DNA of 64,000 nucleotides from an uncultured Halomonas sp. (GCF_947500835.1 NZ_CANMTQ010000004.1:186001-250000); one strand, 5' to 3'. Positions 1 to 10,138 are shown, counted from the first letter of the stretch. Numbers and translations are program-made. Notes: a model not told the origin generated them from the sequence alone.

Positions 1-1934
1 TCGAGCAGAAACGTCAGGAATTCCTGCAGTTCACTCGCGTTATGCAAGCCATAATGGCTATCCAGCCATTGACGCGCCGCCTCGTTTTCCAATGCACTCT
101 CGCATTGAGGCTTGTTCCATATTCCCGGGTTGAGCGGCCCGGTCAGGGCCAGGGCGGTAAATTGAAGCAGCGTAGGCCTGGGTCCAGGCTCCTGCCAAAA
201 CGTGCACTGCCAATCGAGCCAGTGAAAGCAGCTTCCCGGATCGTCTTGATGCCAACGTATTTCATGCACCAACGTATCGTCCGGCATTTCCGGCAATACC
301 GTCTCCCAAGCGATCCAGGCCTCGAGCAGCTTCTTGGGATTTCCATAAAGATGACACAACACGCTACGCAAGGCCTGGGCAAGCGCCGCGGTTTCTCGAG
401 GCTCGAAATCGCCGCTGTCATCCGCCATCAGCACATAAAACGCGTATTTCTCCGCCATGTGGATGGTGGCGGCATGCCTGGCGCAGGACGCCAGTGAATT
501 GCGAACATACTGAGCTTCAAGGGAGGGCTGCCCAAATACGGTTTTGCTGGGCGGCAACATGTTGTGTGCTGCGTCCGCGGCCAGCTGATTGAGATGATGA
601 GACTGGGCTGGTAGCCAATAACGCGCCAATCCTTGTACACCTTCATCCGCGAACAGGCCCAGGGTCTCGGTGAGATAACGCTGGGCGTCCTGACGACGCG
701 CCTCGGCTTTCTCACCGGGTATCGCACCAGGAATGCCTTGGCGGTAAAGCAGTTCGGGTTCGCGTATCGATGCCAATGCCAATACCCAGTGCCAGGCATC
801 ACGCCGCCAATCCTGCATGGCTTTGCGCGATATCTCCCGCTGCGCGTTGTTGATCAACTCTGCGAGCGGCAAGCGCCAGGGGGATACTGGTGAATGAAGC
901 AACAGCGCTGTCTCTTCATCGAACAGCTTGCCAACGGATGGCTGGCCTTCGAACAAGGCCCGCCCGCGCTGATAGGCCCGGATGAGCGCTGTCCAGTCGC
1001 TGTAACGCGTGGTCAGTAGATCGATGCCATGCAGTGCGAAATGCTCGGCTTCGCCGCTTTCAAGCCACCCCAGAACCCAACCGGCATAGGCCAGATCGAT
1101 CACCCGTAGCCAGTCCCAGGCCGCCCATTCCAACGGCTCACCTTGATCGATGAACGCCAGCAATGTCTCACCGTAACGGCGTTGATCGACGAGCCCCGCC
1201 AACCAGGCTTGACGCTCGGCCCCATCCTGTTCCACCAGCCTCGCCACGTCGAGATCCCAACCATAGCGGTGCCCCTGGGACGCCAGCCACAACAGCGTGC
1301 GGATCAAGTCCTCACGGCCACCCACCTGCCATACCTGCTCGAGCCAGGCCGCGGCGTCCGGCCAGTCCTGCAACTGATCAGAAGACTCCATCAAGAGCGG
1401 CGCGAATAGCGCCCGGGGGAGCCACACCCTTGCAGCCTGAGTATCTGGCCACAAGGGTTCGTCATTGCGTGTGGCCAGATGATCGCTCAGCAATGGCCAG
1501 GTAACACCCTGCCCTTCATGCTCCAGGGTCGCCAGCACTTCGCTGTACCTGACAAAGGCTTCGTCGCCCTGCGCCCAGCCGCGATCCAGACGGGCGCCAC
1601 GCAATGCCGCCAGCCATTCATCCAGGCTGGCATGGCGGGCTTGAATGTCCCTTGCCAGACGCAGTATCCAGGCCTTGGCACGCTCGGCGCTCAACCAGCC
1701 AGCAGCCACTGCCAGCGCCAGCAATTCGATGACCGCCAGTTGACGCTGTGGATCCGGCTTCTCGGCAGGAAAGGCCTCGAGCAACCGCCATCCGAGTTCG
1801 CCGCGTTCGGTAATACCGAATTCGGTTAGTCGCGCCAGGGCTTGGGATGGCTCTACGGCAACCGGATCGGGCTCAAACGCCCAGCCACACAGCACCAACT
1901 GCTGCGACCACCATGCATCAAGTGGGTCTACCAA
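1..1934 (-). CDS. DUF1266 domain protein, 3' end outside window
   Basis: An uninterrupted minus-strand frame runs from about position 1934 off the left edge, so about 644 residues are visible and the C-terminus is missing. The region around residues 130-330 has the DUF1266 pattern: an LLWLASQGHR-like helix, then AWDWLRVIDLAYAGWVLGWL, then a SWxxLIxAYxxGRALF-like segment. The first ~130 residues repeat the same pattern (GITERGEL, LALAVAAGWLSAERAKAW), so the protein seems to hold two diverged copies. No ATG lies near the N-terminus. I chose TTG at 1934 because a GAGGTG ribosome-binding site sits 7 bases upstream; the frame stays open further upstream. The protein is very rich in Trp, Leu and Glu, with no signal peptide. 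Its function is unknown; DUF1266 proteins of enterobacteria (YbeR/YbeU) are uncharacterised. Confidence 0.72.
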   Translation of the reverse strand, partial: MVDPLDAWWSQQLVLCGWAFEPDPVAVEPSQALARLTEFGITERGELGWRLLEAFPAEKPDPQRQLAVIELLALAVAAGWLSAERAKAWILRLARDIQARHASLDEWLAALRGARLDRGWAQGDEAFVRYSEVLATLEHEGQGVTWPLLSDHLATRNDEPLWPDTQAARVWLPRALFAPLLMESSDQLQDWPDAAAWLEQVWQVGGREDLIRTLLWLASQGHRYGWDLDVARLVEQDGAERQAWLAGLVDQRRYGETLLAFIDQGEPLEWAAWDWLRVIDLAYAGWVLGWLESGEAEHFALHGIDLLTTRYSDWTALIRAYQRGRALFEGQPSVGKLFDEETALLLHSPVSPWRLPLAELINNAQREISRKAMQDWRRDAWHWVLALASIREPELLYRQGIPGAIPGEKAEARRQDAQRYLTETLGLFADEGVQGLARYWLPAQSHHLNQLAADAAHNMLPPSKTVFGQPSLEAQYVRNSLASCARHAATIHMAEKYAFYVLMADDSGDFEPRETAALAQALRSVLCHLYGNPKKLLEAWIAWETVLPEMPDDTLVHEIRWHQDDPGSCFHWLDWQCTFWQEPGPRPTLLQFTALALTGPLNPGIWNKPQCESALENEAARQWLDSHYGLHNASELQEFLTFLL

Positions 1935-2171
1935 ATCATCACACCTCAGATACTTGCGCCGCTGAAAAGGAAGAAACGATATAGTGTAACGGAAAGTGAT
2001 GCGGCCGCCGATGCCCTTGCACTCGTTGCGTTGTACATTGACAGTAGAAGTGCAGCGGACGGCATCATGAAACCCTTGGCGCGATGTTAAAAATAATACA
2101 CACTGCGTTTTAGATGATGATCGTTCATCTACCTTCACTGCGCTCGTTGATTTAATCCGGGAGGTTTTACC

Positions 2172-3470
2172 ATGAACAATGCTGAACTCAACGAACTCAA
2201 GCAGCGCTATGTGGCCAGTGGCGCCGCAAGCCCTGCCACACATTTCGCCGAGCGTGCCGAAAATGCCGAAATCTGGGATGCGGACGGCAAGCGCTTCATC
2301 GATTTCGCTGGCGGTATCGGTGTTCTCAATATTGGCCATCGCCACCCCAAGGTAGTCGAAGCGGTCAAGGCGCAGCTCGACAAGGTCATGCATACCTGCC
2401 AGACCGTCATGCCTTATGAAGGCTACGTCAAGGTTGCGGAAAAGCTCAGCCAGATCACCCCCGTACGCGGCCATGCCAAGGTCATGCTGGCCAACTCCGG
2501 CGCCGAAGCACTGGAGAATGCCGTCAAGATAGCCCGTGCCGCCACCGGCAAGACCAACGTGATCTGTTTCGACGGTGGCTATCACGGCCGTACCTTCATG
2601 ACCATGGCGATGAACGGCAAGGTCAATCCCTACCAGACGGATTTTGGGCCCATGCCGGGCACGGTTTTCCGCGCTCCTTATCCGGTGCCTTATCACGGTG
2701 TCAGTGAAGACGAAGCGCTACGCGGGCTCAAGATGGCCTTGAGAACCGATGCCAACCCGAAGGATACCGCGGCGATCATTTTGGAGCCGGTGCTCGGCGA
2801 AGGCGGTTTCTATCCGGCGCCGACGAGCTTCCTGAAGGCGATCCGCGAAATCTGCGATGAACACGGCATGCTGATGATCATCGACGAAGTGCAAAGCGGC
2901 TTCGGACGCACCGGCAAGATGTTCGCCATCGAGCACAGCGGCGTGGAGCCGGACATCATGACCATGGCCAAGAGCATGGGCGACGGCATGCCGATCTCTG
3001 CCGTCGTGGGCACCGACAAGCACATGGACGCCTCCGGCGGCAATTCCCTGGGCGGCACCTACAGCGGCAGCCCGGTCTCCTGTGCGGCGGTGCTGGCAGT
3101 ACTCGAAGTATTCGAGCAAGAAAAGATCCTTGAGAAGAGTCAGGCCCTTGGCGACAAGCTGGCCAAGCGCTTCAACCAATGGCGAGAGGATTTCGACTGC
3201 ATCGACAACGTGCGCAACCTCGGGGCCATGGCGGCGTTCGATGTCGTCTCCGACAAGGCCAATCATACCCCGGATGCGGAACTGACTGCCGCTCTGTGCA
3301 AGAAGGCCCGGGAGAACGGCTTGATCCTGCTTTCCTGCGGCATGTACGGCAACACGATTCGCTTATTGATGCCCGTCACCATCGAGGACAAGGTGCTGGA
3401 AGAAGGTTTTGATATCATCGAGCAGGCTTTGAAGGAGCTGGTAGGCAGCAAGCAGACCGCCAGCGCCTGA
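2172..3470 (+). CDS. gabT: 4-aminobutyrate--2-oxoglutarate aminotransferase
   Basis: PLP-dependent class-III aminotransferase of 432 residues that converts 4-aminobutyrate and 2-oxoglutarate to succinate semialdehyde and glutamate. The fold-type I signature is clear: IIDEVQSGFGRTGK (the Asp contacts the PLP pyridine nitrogen) is followed by the Schiff-base lysine Lys267 in TMAKSMGDGMP. The N-terminal FAAGIGVLNIGHRHPKV-type segment and length match GabT closely. The ATG has a GGGAGG site 7 bases upstream. No gabD (succinate semialdehyde dehydrogenase) is adjacent, so the partner must lie elsewhere. A perfect hairpin terminator follows. Related enzymes such as 5-aminovalerate transaminase (DavT) are hard to exclude from sequence alone. 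Confidence 0.9.
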   Translation: MNNAELNELKQRYVASGAASPATHFAERAENAEIWDADGKRFIDFAGGIGVLNIGHRHPKVVEAVKAQLDKVMHTCQTVMPYEGYVKVAEKLSQITPVRGHAKVMLANSGAEALENAVKIARAATGKTNVICFDGGYHGRTFMTMAMNGKVNPYQTDFGPMPGTVFRAPYPVPYHGVSEDEALRGLKMALRTDANPKDTAAIILEPVLGEGGFYPAPTSFLKAIREICDEHGMLMIIDEVQSGFGRTGKMFAIEHSGVEPDIMTMAKSMGDGMPISAVVGTDKHMDASGGNSLGGTYSGSPVSCAAVLAVLEVFEQEKILEKSQALGDKLAKRFNQWREDFDCIDNVRNLGAMAAFDVVSDKANHTPDAELTAALCKKARENGLILLSCGMYGNTIRLLMPVTIEDKVLEEGFDIIEQALKELVGSKQTASA

Positions 3471-3523
3471 TTGTGGAAGAGCATGTTGCGCTTGAATGAC
3501 ACGAGCGCAGGCGCGTAAAAGAG

Positions 3524-3565
3524 AACGCCCTACCGTCGGCTGCGACGGTAGGGCGTTTCGTTTAC
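3524..3565 (+). terminator. Rho-independent terminator after gabT
   Basis: A perfect 15-bp stem (AACGCCCTACCGTCG at 3524-3538 pairing with 3543-3557) closes a 4-base loop and is followed by a T-rich stretch. It lies 54 bases after the gabT stop and just before the converging GlsB-type gene, so it may serve both strands. Confidence 0.85.
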
Positions 3566-3585
3566 TTCTGAGCTACACGCACATT

Positions 3586-3831
3586 TTATGACTTGCGTAC
3601 CATGGAAACGATCCAGAGCAGCAATACCGCACCCACGATGGCGGTTACCAGCGAGCCGATGACGCTGTAGGAGGCGATACCCAACAAACGAAATACCAGA
3701 CCGCCCAGTACCGCGCCGACGATACCGACACCAATATTACCCAGGATGCCGAAACCGCCACCGCGCATGATATTGCCGGCAATCCAGCCCGCCAACCCGC
3801 CAATGATCAACCACAGAATCAAACCCATCAT
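3586..3831 (-). CDS. GlsB/YeaQ/YmgE family stress-response membrane protein
   Basis: Small, very hydrophobic protein of 81 residues with three predicted membrane spans rich in Gly, Ala and Ile (LILWLIIGGLAGWIAGNIM; GNIGVGIVGAVLGGLVF; VTAIVGAVLLLWIVSM). This is the typical layout of the transglycosylase-associated/GlsB family, found in many general stress regulons; the biochemical role is not established. I placed the start at the ATG at 3831 because GAGGAGA lies 5 bases upstream. An upstream start would add four residues but has no ribosome-binding site. Confidence 0.8.
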   Translation of the reverse strand: MMGLILWLIIGGLAGWIAGNIMRGGGFGILGNIGVGIVGAVLGGLVFRLLGIASYSVIGSLVTAIVGAVLLLWIVSMVRKS

Positions 3832-3901
3832 ACTTCTCCTCAATGTCTTCCATGAAAACTACCCGCCTAGCCTGCCACAAACGGGGTCAACCATACATCA
3901 A

Positions 3902-4450
3902 TTAGAAAGACGAACCGGGTTGCTGCAGAAACGCCTGTTCTTCTGCGCTGGATTCACGTCCGAGTATCTCGTTGCGATGCGGGTAGCGACCAAAACGCTC
4001 GATGATTTCTCGATGGCGTCGTTCATATTTGAGGTTTTTTTCCAAGCCTGCCTGGTCGAAAAGCCGCAACGCTTCGTCATGGATGCGCAAGGATTCACTG
4101 TGCATGTAAGGCATGTAGAGAAACGCTCGCTGTACCATCTTGAGATGGCGATCGGCCCGAGCGGCGACGGCCTCTTGGGCCAAGGTCAGTGCCTGGGGGT
4201 CCTGGGCAAACGCCGCTGCTTGATTGCGGTGAATGTTGCGCGAGAATTGATCGAGCACCAGAATCTCCGCCAGGCGCCCTTGAGGAGAACAGCGCCACAT
4301 CCATAGCTCGCCCGCGATGGCAGCCTCGAGGGTCGAGGAAAAGCGTTCGGAAATTTGACGATCAAAGGCGTCATCCTTGGCAAACCACTGACGAGAATCT
4401 ATCTCGTCGAACCAGAAGTGCAGTATCGCTTGTGCAGGGGTGTCGGGCAT
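3902..4450 (-). CDS. DUF924 family protein
   Basis: Soluble 182-residue all-helical protein. It matches the DUF924 family from end to end: HFWFDE near the N-terminus, then LAEILVLDQFSRNIHR, then YMPYMHSE and a final RYPHRNEILGR segment. Conserved His, Arg and Asp residues suggest an enzyme, but no reaction is known to me. The gene is monocistronic, facing away from the small membrane protein gene that starts at 4558. It is common in Pseudomonas, Halomonas and related genera. Confidence 0.88.
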   Translation of the reverse strand: MPDTPAQAILHFWFDEIDSRQWFAKDDAFDRQISERFSSTLEAAIAGELWMWRCSPQGRLAEILVLDQFSRNIHRNQAAAFAQDPQALTLAQEAVAARADRHLKMVQRAFLYMPYMHSESLRIHDEALRLFDQAGLEKNLKYERRHREIIERFGRYPHRNEILGRESSAEEQAFLQQPGSSF

Positions 4451-4557
4451 GGGGTTGGGTCTCCATCAGTTTGCTATGGACAATAGCAACAGACTAGTCG
4501 AAGCACGCCCTGCACCCAACTTTCGTTTCATCACAACCACCCTACTCTGGAGTCACG

Positions 4558-4779
4558 ATGTCTTTCGCCCAATTCATGGAAATGGCCGGTTATCTATTGA
4601 ACGTCATCGGTATTGTCGTCTGTCTCGTCGGCTTGACGTTGGCACGACGCCCTTCGCGTCGCACTTTGGGTTATTTCATAGCCGGGCTGGGATTTCTCAT
4701 CGCTGCCAGCCCGCTGTTCGCCCAGTTGTTTGGCCTGATACCGCCACCTACACCAGCCTCTGCACTGCCGACAGGGTGA
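4558..4779 (+). CDS. small two-helix membrane protein, unknown function
   Basis: A 73-residue protein with two predicted transmembrane helices (YLLNVIGIVVCLVGLTLA and LGYFIAGLGFLIAASPLFAQLF) joined by a short basic loop RRPSRRT, ending in a proline-rich tail. A TGGAG site lies 6 bases before the ATG. I do not recognise the family. Codon use and a proper ribosome-binding site support a real gene. It sits 90 bases upstream of the sodium symporter gene on the same strand and could be co-transcribed, but nothing in the sequence ties the two functions together. Confidence 0.6.
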   Translation: MSFAQFMEMAGYLLNVIGIVVCLVGLTLARRPSRRTLGYFIAGLGFLIAASPLFAQLFGLIPPPTPASALPTG

Positions 4780-4870
4780 GTTAAAAAGCCGCATTCGCGA
4801 GCCTGTTGCAACCTCGATATGCTGTAGGCTTGATGCCCTGCATCAACAAAAACACACAAGGACGTAAAAA

Positions 4871-6466
4871 ATGCACACCCTTACCCTTCTGTCGTTTCTG
4901 TTCTTTACCGGACTGGTCGCTCTGATCACCTGGTTCATTACTCGCCGAGACGATCACCACAGCACAAGCGGCTACTTTCTGGCGGGGCGCAGTCTGACGT
5001 TCCCGCTGATCGCCGGCTCGCTGTTGATGACCAATCTTTCCACGGAACAGATGGTAGGACTCAACGGCGCGGCATTTACAGATGGCTTGAGCGTTATGGC
5101 CTGGGAAGTGGTGGCAGTCATCGCCCTGGTCGCCCTGGCATTGTTCTTCCTGCCGCGCTTCCTTCGCAGCGGCATCGCCACGGTGCCGCAGCTGTTGAGG
5201 ATTCGCTTCGACGGCACGACCCAGCTGATCTGTAACATCATTTTCCTGATCGCTTATGCAGTGATCCTTCTGCCGATCATTCTTTATTCCGGGGCGGTGG
5301 GCCTGGAAGGCATGCTCGACCTACAAGGTCTGACCGGTATTGAATCGAGTGCCACGCTGCTATGGGCAACGGTATGGATCGTCGGCATCATCGGCTCGAT
5401 CTACGCCTTGTTCGGCGGCCTGCGCACCGTTGCCGTTTCGGATACCCTGAATGGCGTGGGTCTTCTGATCGGCGGTTTCGTGATCGTCTATTTCGGCCTA
5501 CAGGCCGTAAGCGATGACGGTGGAATCCTGGCGGGCTGGGAAACGCTTAAACAGAGCAACCCCGAAAAGCTGAACTCCATCGGCGGTGACGATCAGCAGG
5601 TGCCCTTCGCCACCCTTTTCACCGGGGTCCTGTTGATCAACCTGTTCTACTGGACCACCAACCAGCAGATCATTCAGCGCACCCTGGCGGCCAAGACCCT
5701 TGCGGAAGGCCAGAAAGGCGTATTGCTGACAGGTCTGTTCAAATTGCTGGGGCCGCTATACCTGGTGCTGCCCGGCATCATCGCCTATCAACTCTATGCG
5801 GACGAAGGCATTCGCGCGGACGAAGCCTATGGCCATCTGGTGTTCAACGTGCTGCCCCCTTATCTGACGGGTTTCTTCGCCGCGGTGATGGTCGGCGCCA
5901 TCCTTTCCTCCTTCAACTCGGCGCTCAACAGTACCACCACGCTGTTCAGCCTGGGCTTGTACAAGGAGGTCCTCAACAAGCAGGCCAGCGAAGAACAGGT
6001 GGTGCGGGTGGGCAAGATTTTTGGTTGGATCATGGCTATTGCGGCCATGACCATTGCCCCGCTGCTGGCTGGCCAGGAAAGCCTGTTCGGCTACCTGCAG
6101 AAGATGAATGCCATGTACTTCATCCCCATTCTTGCGGTGGTGCTTGTCGGGCTCTCGACCAAGCGGGTGCCCGCGGTCGCCGCCAAGATCGCCCTTATCG
6201 CGGGCTGTACGATCATTGGTCTTGTCTATTTCGTGCCACCCTTTACCGGTTTACTGGAGGTCGTTCACGATTTTCATTTCGTGGCGCTGGTCTTCCTGGC
6301 GCTGGTGATCATGATGCTTATCTTGGGCAAGCTGCGCCCGCGCTCGGCTGCTTGGGTTCACGAAGATAGCGGCAAAGTCGACCTCACCCCTTGGAAAGGC
6401 GCAATTCCGGCTGGCATCCTGCTGGTGATTCTGGTCATTGCGATCTACGTCGCCTTCGCCGCTTGA
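4871..6466 (+). CDS. sodium:solute symporter (SSS/SLC5 family)
   Basis: Inner-membrane Na+-coupled symporter of 531 residues with about 14 hydrophobic helices. The N-terminal [36 protein letters not shown] segment is the SSS hallmark, and the [31 protein letters not shown] motif places the conserved Ser pair of the sodium site in helix 8. It resembles the SglT/YidK branch, which mostly carries sugars or sugar acids, but the substrate cannot be read from the sequence. An AAGGA site precedes the ATG. The MFS gene follows 16 bases later, suggesting an operon. Confidence 0.85.
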   Translation: MHTLTLLSFLFFTGLVALITWFITRRDDHHSTSGYFLAGRSLTFPLIAGSLLMTNLSTEQMVGLNGAAFTDGLSVMAWEVVAVIALVALALFFLPRFLRSGIATVPQLLRIRFDGTTQLICNIIFLIAYAVILLPIILYSGAVGLEGMLDLQGLTGIESSATLLWATVWIVGIIGSIYALFGGLRTVAVSDTLNGVGLLIGGFVIVYFGLQAVSDDGGILAGWETLKQSNPEKLNSIGGDDQQVPFATLFTGVLLINLFYWTTNQQIIQRTLAAKTLAEGQKGVLLTGLFKLLGPLYLVLPGIIAYQLYADEGIRADEAYGHLVFNVLPPYLTGFFAAVMVGAILSSFNSALNSTTTLFSLGLYKEVLNKQASEEQVVRVGKIFGWIMAIAAMTIAPLLAGQESLFGYLQKMNAMYFIPILAVVLVGLSTKRVPAVAAKIALIAGCTIIGLVYFVPPFTGLLEVVHDFHFVALVFLALVIMMLILGKLRPRSAAWVHEDSGKVDLTPWKGAIPAGILLVILVIAIYVAFAA

Positions 6467-6482
6467 GTGATGGAATTACACC

Positions 6483-7661
6483 ATGCCGTTGACCGTTATC
6501 CTCTTGTCCCTCTGCCAGGCACTGCTGGTCAGCGGCAATATTTTGTTGATCGCCGTGTCGCCCCTGATTGGCGCCGAGCTCGCTCCCGGGCCCAACTGGG
6601 CCACCGCGCCGGTGGCGACCCAATGGCTGGGCCTGATGTTCGCCACCATTCCCGCGTCACTAATCATGGGCCGGTTGGGACGCAAGCGCGGCTTCATGCT
6701 GGGCAATCTGATCGGCCTGGGCGGGGTGTTGGTTGCCGGCCTGGCGTTGGTGGGCGAGCAGTTCGTCCTCTTCATGCTGGGCACCTGGCTGATCGGCATC
6801 GGCATCGGATTCGGCATGCTTTATCGCTTTGCCGCGGTGGAAGCCGCAACGCCGGAGCGAAAGGATCGCGCCATCGGTCTTGTCATGGGGGGTGGTGTGC
6901 TGGCAGCCGTGCTTGGCCCTTGGCTCGCCCGTTCCAGCCAAGGCCAGTTCGAGCCCCCCTTTCTCGGCAGCTTTATAGGCCTGGGGCTGCTTTATGTCAT
7001 TGCATTGATCGTGCTGGTCTTCATTCGATTAGCCCCGCCGCAAACGACCCATGACGACGGTCCCGCACGGCCGTTACCCGAGATACTGCGTCAGCCGGTC
7101 TTCATCGTCGCGGCGCTGACCGGTCTGATCGGCTATGGGGTGATGAACCTGGCCATGACCGCAACGCCTCTGGCCATGCATCGGGCCGGTTTTCATTTCG
7201 ATCACGTGGCCACCACCATTCAATGGCACGTGCTGGCCATGTTCGTGCCGTCCTTTTTCACCGGCTATCTGACAGGGCGCTTCGGAGCACGCTCGATGAT
7301 CGTGGCGGGTTGCCTGCTGTTGGCGGGCTGCGGTGCACTGGCGCAGCTGAGCGCCACCCTTCACGGCTACTACGCGGCCTTGATACTGCTCGGGCTTGGC
7401 TGGAACTTTACCTTTCTTCCTGCCACGGGACTTTTGACCGAAACCTATCGCGCCTCGGAAAAGGCCCGCGCTCAGGCGGCCAACGAGTTTCTGGTCTTCA
7501 CGACGGTGGGTATAACTGCCCTGCTGGCCGGCCCCCTGGAAGCCAGTCTCGGCTGGACCGGTCTCAATGCGGTGCTATTGCCTCTGGCGCTGATACCCAT
7601 CGCTGCCCTGCTCTGGCAACGACTTGCCAATAGCGCCGATAGCCCCCAGATTAGACACTAA
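6483..7661 (+). CDS. MFS transporter
   Basis: Polytopic inner-membrane protein of 392 residues with 12 predicted helices. The motif-A-type loop between helices 2 and 3 reads IMGRLGRKRGFMLGN, as in the major facilitator superfamily, and a second, weaker copy (GYLTGRFGARSMIVAG) occurs in the C-terminal half. The substrate is unknown; an efflux role is as likely as uptake. It starts 16 bases after the sodium symporter and is probably co-transcribed with it. Confidence 0.85.
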   Translation: MPLTVILLSLCQALLVSGNILLIAVSPLIGAELAPGPNWATAPVATQWLGLMFATIPASLIMGRLGRKRGFMLGNLIGLGGVLVAGLALVGEQFVLFMLGTWLIGIGIGFGMLYRFAAVEAATPERKDRAIGLVMGGGVLAAVLGPWLARSSQGQFEPPFLGSFIGLGLLYVIALIVLVFIRLAPPQTTHDDGPARPLPEILRQPVFIVAALTGLIGYGVMNLAMTATPLAMHRAGFHFDHVATTIQWHVLAMFVPSFFTGYLTGRFGARSMIVAGCLLLAGCGALAQLSATLHGYYAALILLGLGWNFTFLPATGLLTETYRASEKARAQAANEFLVFTTVGITALLAGPLEASLGWTGLNAVLLPLALIPIAALLWQRLANSADSPQIRH

Positions 7662-7685
7662 ATTTCGATTCGGAATATTAGCGCC

Positions 7686-9092
7686 ATGCGCCAGACCCTG
7701 GCCCGCGAATTCAGCAATCTCATCGAACGAGGCTGGGACCGTCAGCTACGCCTGGCAGTCACCGGCCTATCCCGAGCCGGCAAGACGGCTTTTCTCACCT
7801 CGCTGGTCTATCAGCTGCGCCATGCCGGACTGGAAGCCCGCCTGGACCTGCTGCCGGCGGCCCGGGAAGGACGCCTGATGGGTGCCCAGCGCATCGCCCA
7901 GAAGGATCTGGGCGTGCCTCGCTTTCCTTATGATCAGGCCATGGCCAGCCTCGACGACACACCGCCTAAGTGGCCTGAGCCGACCCGGGGCATCAGTGAG
8001 CTGCGCCTGCATATCCGCTATCGCCCTCAGCGCGGGGGCGTACTTGGCGCCTTAGGGAGCAGCAACGCCACCTTGACGCTTGATCTGTTCGATTACCCCG
8101 GCGAATGGCTGCTCGACCTGCCGCTACTCGAGCATGACTATTTAAGCTGGAGCCAGCGGCAACAGGTGACCCTGACTTCCGAGCGCCGCGCCATGGCCAA
8201 GGAATGGCTGGGCGCCATGGAAACCCTCGACCCGGCCGCGGAGGCGGATGAGGCGGAGCTTGCCGCCATTGCCGAACACTATGCGCAGTCCTTGCGCTCG
8301 GCCAGGGAAGCCGGTTTCGCCGATTTGCAGCCAGGTCGTTTTCTTTTGCCGGGTGATCTCGAAGGCGCCCCGGTATTGCAATTCTTCCCCCTGCTGGACC
8401 TGACCCGGGACGACAGAAGGCGTCTCGAGGCGCTACCCCAACAAAGCGTTTATCGCACCCTGGCGCGGCGCTTTGCCTATTACCAGCAGCATGTGGTCAA
8501 ACCCTTTTATCGGGAGCATTTTCGCCGCTTCGATCGCCAGATCGTGCTGGTGGATGTGCTAGGCGCCCTCAATGCCGGGCCGGAACGCTTCGAGGATCTG
8601 TCTCGGGCGCTGGCCACGCTGATGCAAAGCTTCGATTACGGCCAGCGCAGCCTGTTCACCCGCATGTTCTCGCCGCGTATCGATCGCCTGGCGATTGCGG
8701 CGACCAAGGCGGACCATGTCACTCCGGATCAGCACCCTAGTCTTGTTGCCTTGCTGGAGGCATTGCTCGCCGAGCCGATCAAGGACCTGCGTTTTGCCGA
8801 CGTGCCGGTCAAGGCCTTGTCCCTGGCCTCGATCCGGGCGACAAAGGCCCACGAAGTGGAGCAGCAGGGCAAGCGAATCCAAGCGCTGCGTGGCGTGACC
8901 CTGGAAGGGGAAGAGACGCTGATATTTCCCGGCGAGGTACCCGCTCACCTGCCCCAGCATGATTTCTGGGCACGCCAGGGATTTGCCTTCCACGGCTTCC
9001 GTCCGCTGGCCCGAGACGCCCGCGGTGAAGGCTTGCCCCACATTCGCATGGATGCGGCCCTCGACTGGCTCATCGGAGACAAACTGACATGA
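7686..9092 (+). CDS. ycjX: YcjX family P-loop protein
   Basis: 468-residue predicted GTPase of the YcjX/DUF463 family. The P-loop (VTGLSRAGKTAFLTSLVYQL) is at residues ~25-45, and FDYPGEWLLDLPLL supplies a switch-II-like DxxG element. Later blocks include FSPRIDRLAIAATKADHV, where TKAD acts as the base-recognition motif. In E. coli ycjX and ycjF are paired and belong to the phage-shock response; here the same pair is kept, with the downstream ycjF start overlapping this stop by ATGA. The molecular role is not established. The start ATG at 7686 has no strong ribosome-binding site, so exact N-terminus is tentative. Confidence 0.87.
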   Translation: MRQTLAREFSNLIERGWDRQLRLAVTGLSRAGKTAFLTSLVYQLRHAGLEARLDLLPAAREGRLMGAQRIAQKDLGVPRFPYDQAMASLDDTPPKWPEPTRGISELRLHIRYRPQRGGVLGALGSSNATLTLDLFDYPGEWLLDLPLLEHDYLSWSQRQQVTLTSERRAMAKEWLGAMETLDPAAEADEAELAAIAEHYAQSLRSAREAGFADLQPGRFLLPGDLEGAPVLQFFPLLDLTRDDRRRLEALPQQSVYRTLARRFAYYQQHVVKPFYREHFRRFDRQIVLVDVLGALNAGPERFEDLSRALATLMQSFDYGQRSLFTRMFSPRIDRLAIAATKADHVTPDQHPSLVALLEALLAEPIKDLRFADVPVKALSLASIRATKAHEVEQQGKRIQALRGVTLEGEETLIFPGEVPAHLPQHDFWARQGFAFHGFRPLARDARGEGLPHIRMDAALDWLIGDKLT

Positions 9093-10138
9093 ACGATCCC
9101 CGTCCCCAACAGCGCTTCACCCTGGATGAGCCTGGCTCGGCAACCCTGCGGGATCCGCGACCTGCGGAGCACTATGCCGTCGAGCTGAGTTCCAAGCCCC
9201 TGGAAGACGAATACGTTCCCGAGGATACCGATACGGCGCTGGCCCGCAGCCTGGCACGCCCGCGCAAGCGTCGCTGGGGGTTGCTGGCCCTGTTGACCGG
9301 CACGGTGACCCTCGGCACCGTGGAACTGGGCGAGACGCTTTATACGTCGTCGATGAGTGGCGATCTCTTGAGTGGCGCCTGGAGCCTGCTCGGCATTCTG
9401 GCTCTGGGGCTGGGGGGCATGGCGCTTTTGCGGGAGCTGTGGCGGCTTCGTCGGCTGCGTCGTCACGCGGCGCTCAGACGGGATCTGGAAACCCTGGAGG
9501 GAAGCCCGGGGCGAGACGGCCGCAAACTGGCGAATCATCTGCGCGAGCAGATGCACATCGACAAGGACGACCCCCACTGGCAAGCTTTCTTGAAGGCTCA
9601 TGAACCCCATCACGATGCCCGGGAGACGCGCCAATTACTGGCGCATCATCTGCTCGCCCCCAGAGATCGAGAGGCGCGCCGACTGATCTCCCGCATGGCC
9701 AGCGAAACCGCGGTGCTGGTGGCCATCAGTCCATTGACATTGATCGACATGCTGCTGGTGTCCTGGCGCAACCTGGCGATGCTCGATCGTATTGCCGCCC
9801 TTTACGGACTCGAGCTTGGCTACGCCAGTCGCTTGCGTCTGTTTCGCAACGTGCTGTCCAACATGGCCTTTGCCGGCGCCAGCGAAATGGCCGCGGATGC
9901 CAGCATGGATCTGCTTTCGATGAATGTCGCCGGCAAGCTGTCGACGCGGGCCGGACAGGGGCTTGGAGTCGGGCTTCTATCAGCCAGGCTTGGTCTGCGC
10001 GCACTGAGAGTGACGCGGCCCTTGCCCTTCGATGAAGGCGAGGCGCCGCGCATGACGGACTTGCGTAGTGAACTTTGGCATCGACTCAGACGCCTGGAAA
10101 CCCCGACGCCTACTGGCGAAAATCCGCCACGCACTTGA
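9089..10138 (+). CDS. ycjF: YcjF family membrane protein (TIGR01620/DUF697)
   Basis: Inner-membrane protein of 349 residues. It has an acidic N-terminal tail, two hydrophobic helices (WGLLALLTGTVTLGTVELGE and LSGAWSLLGILALGLGGMALL) near residues 70-125, and a C-terminal DUF697 region containing VAISPLTLIDMLLVSWRNLAMLDRIAALYGLELGYASRLRLFRNVL. This matches E. coli YcjF. The start overlaps the ycjX stop by four bases, showing translational coupling. YcjX/YcjF are thought to act together at the membrane under envelope stress; that is family knowledge, not visible here. Confidence 0.87.
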   Translation: MNDPRPQQRFTLDEPGSATLRDPRPAEHYAVELSSKPLEDEYVPEDTDTALARSLARPRKRRWGLLALLTGTVTLGTVELGETLYTSSMSGDLLSGAWSLLGILALGLGGMALLRELWRLRRLRRHAALRRDLETLEGSPGRDGRKLANHLREQMHIDKDDPHWQAFLKAHEPHHDARETRQLLAHHLLAPRDREARRLISRMASETAVLVAISPLTLIDMLLVSWRNLAMLDRIAALYGLELGYASRLRLFRNVLSNMAFAGASEMAADASMDLLSMNVAGKLSTRAGQGLGVGLLSARLGLRALRVTRPLPFDEGEAPRMTDLRSELWHRLRRLETPTPTGENPPRT

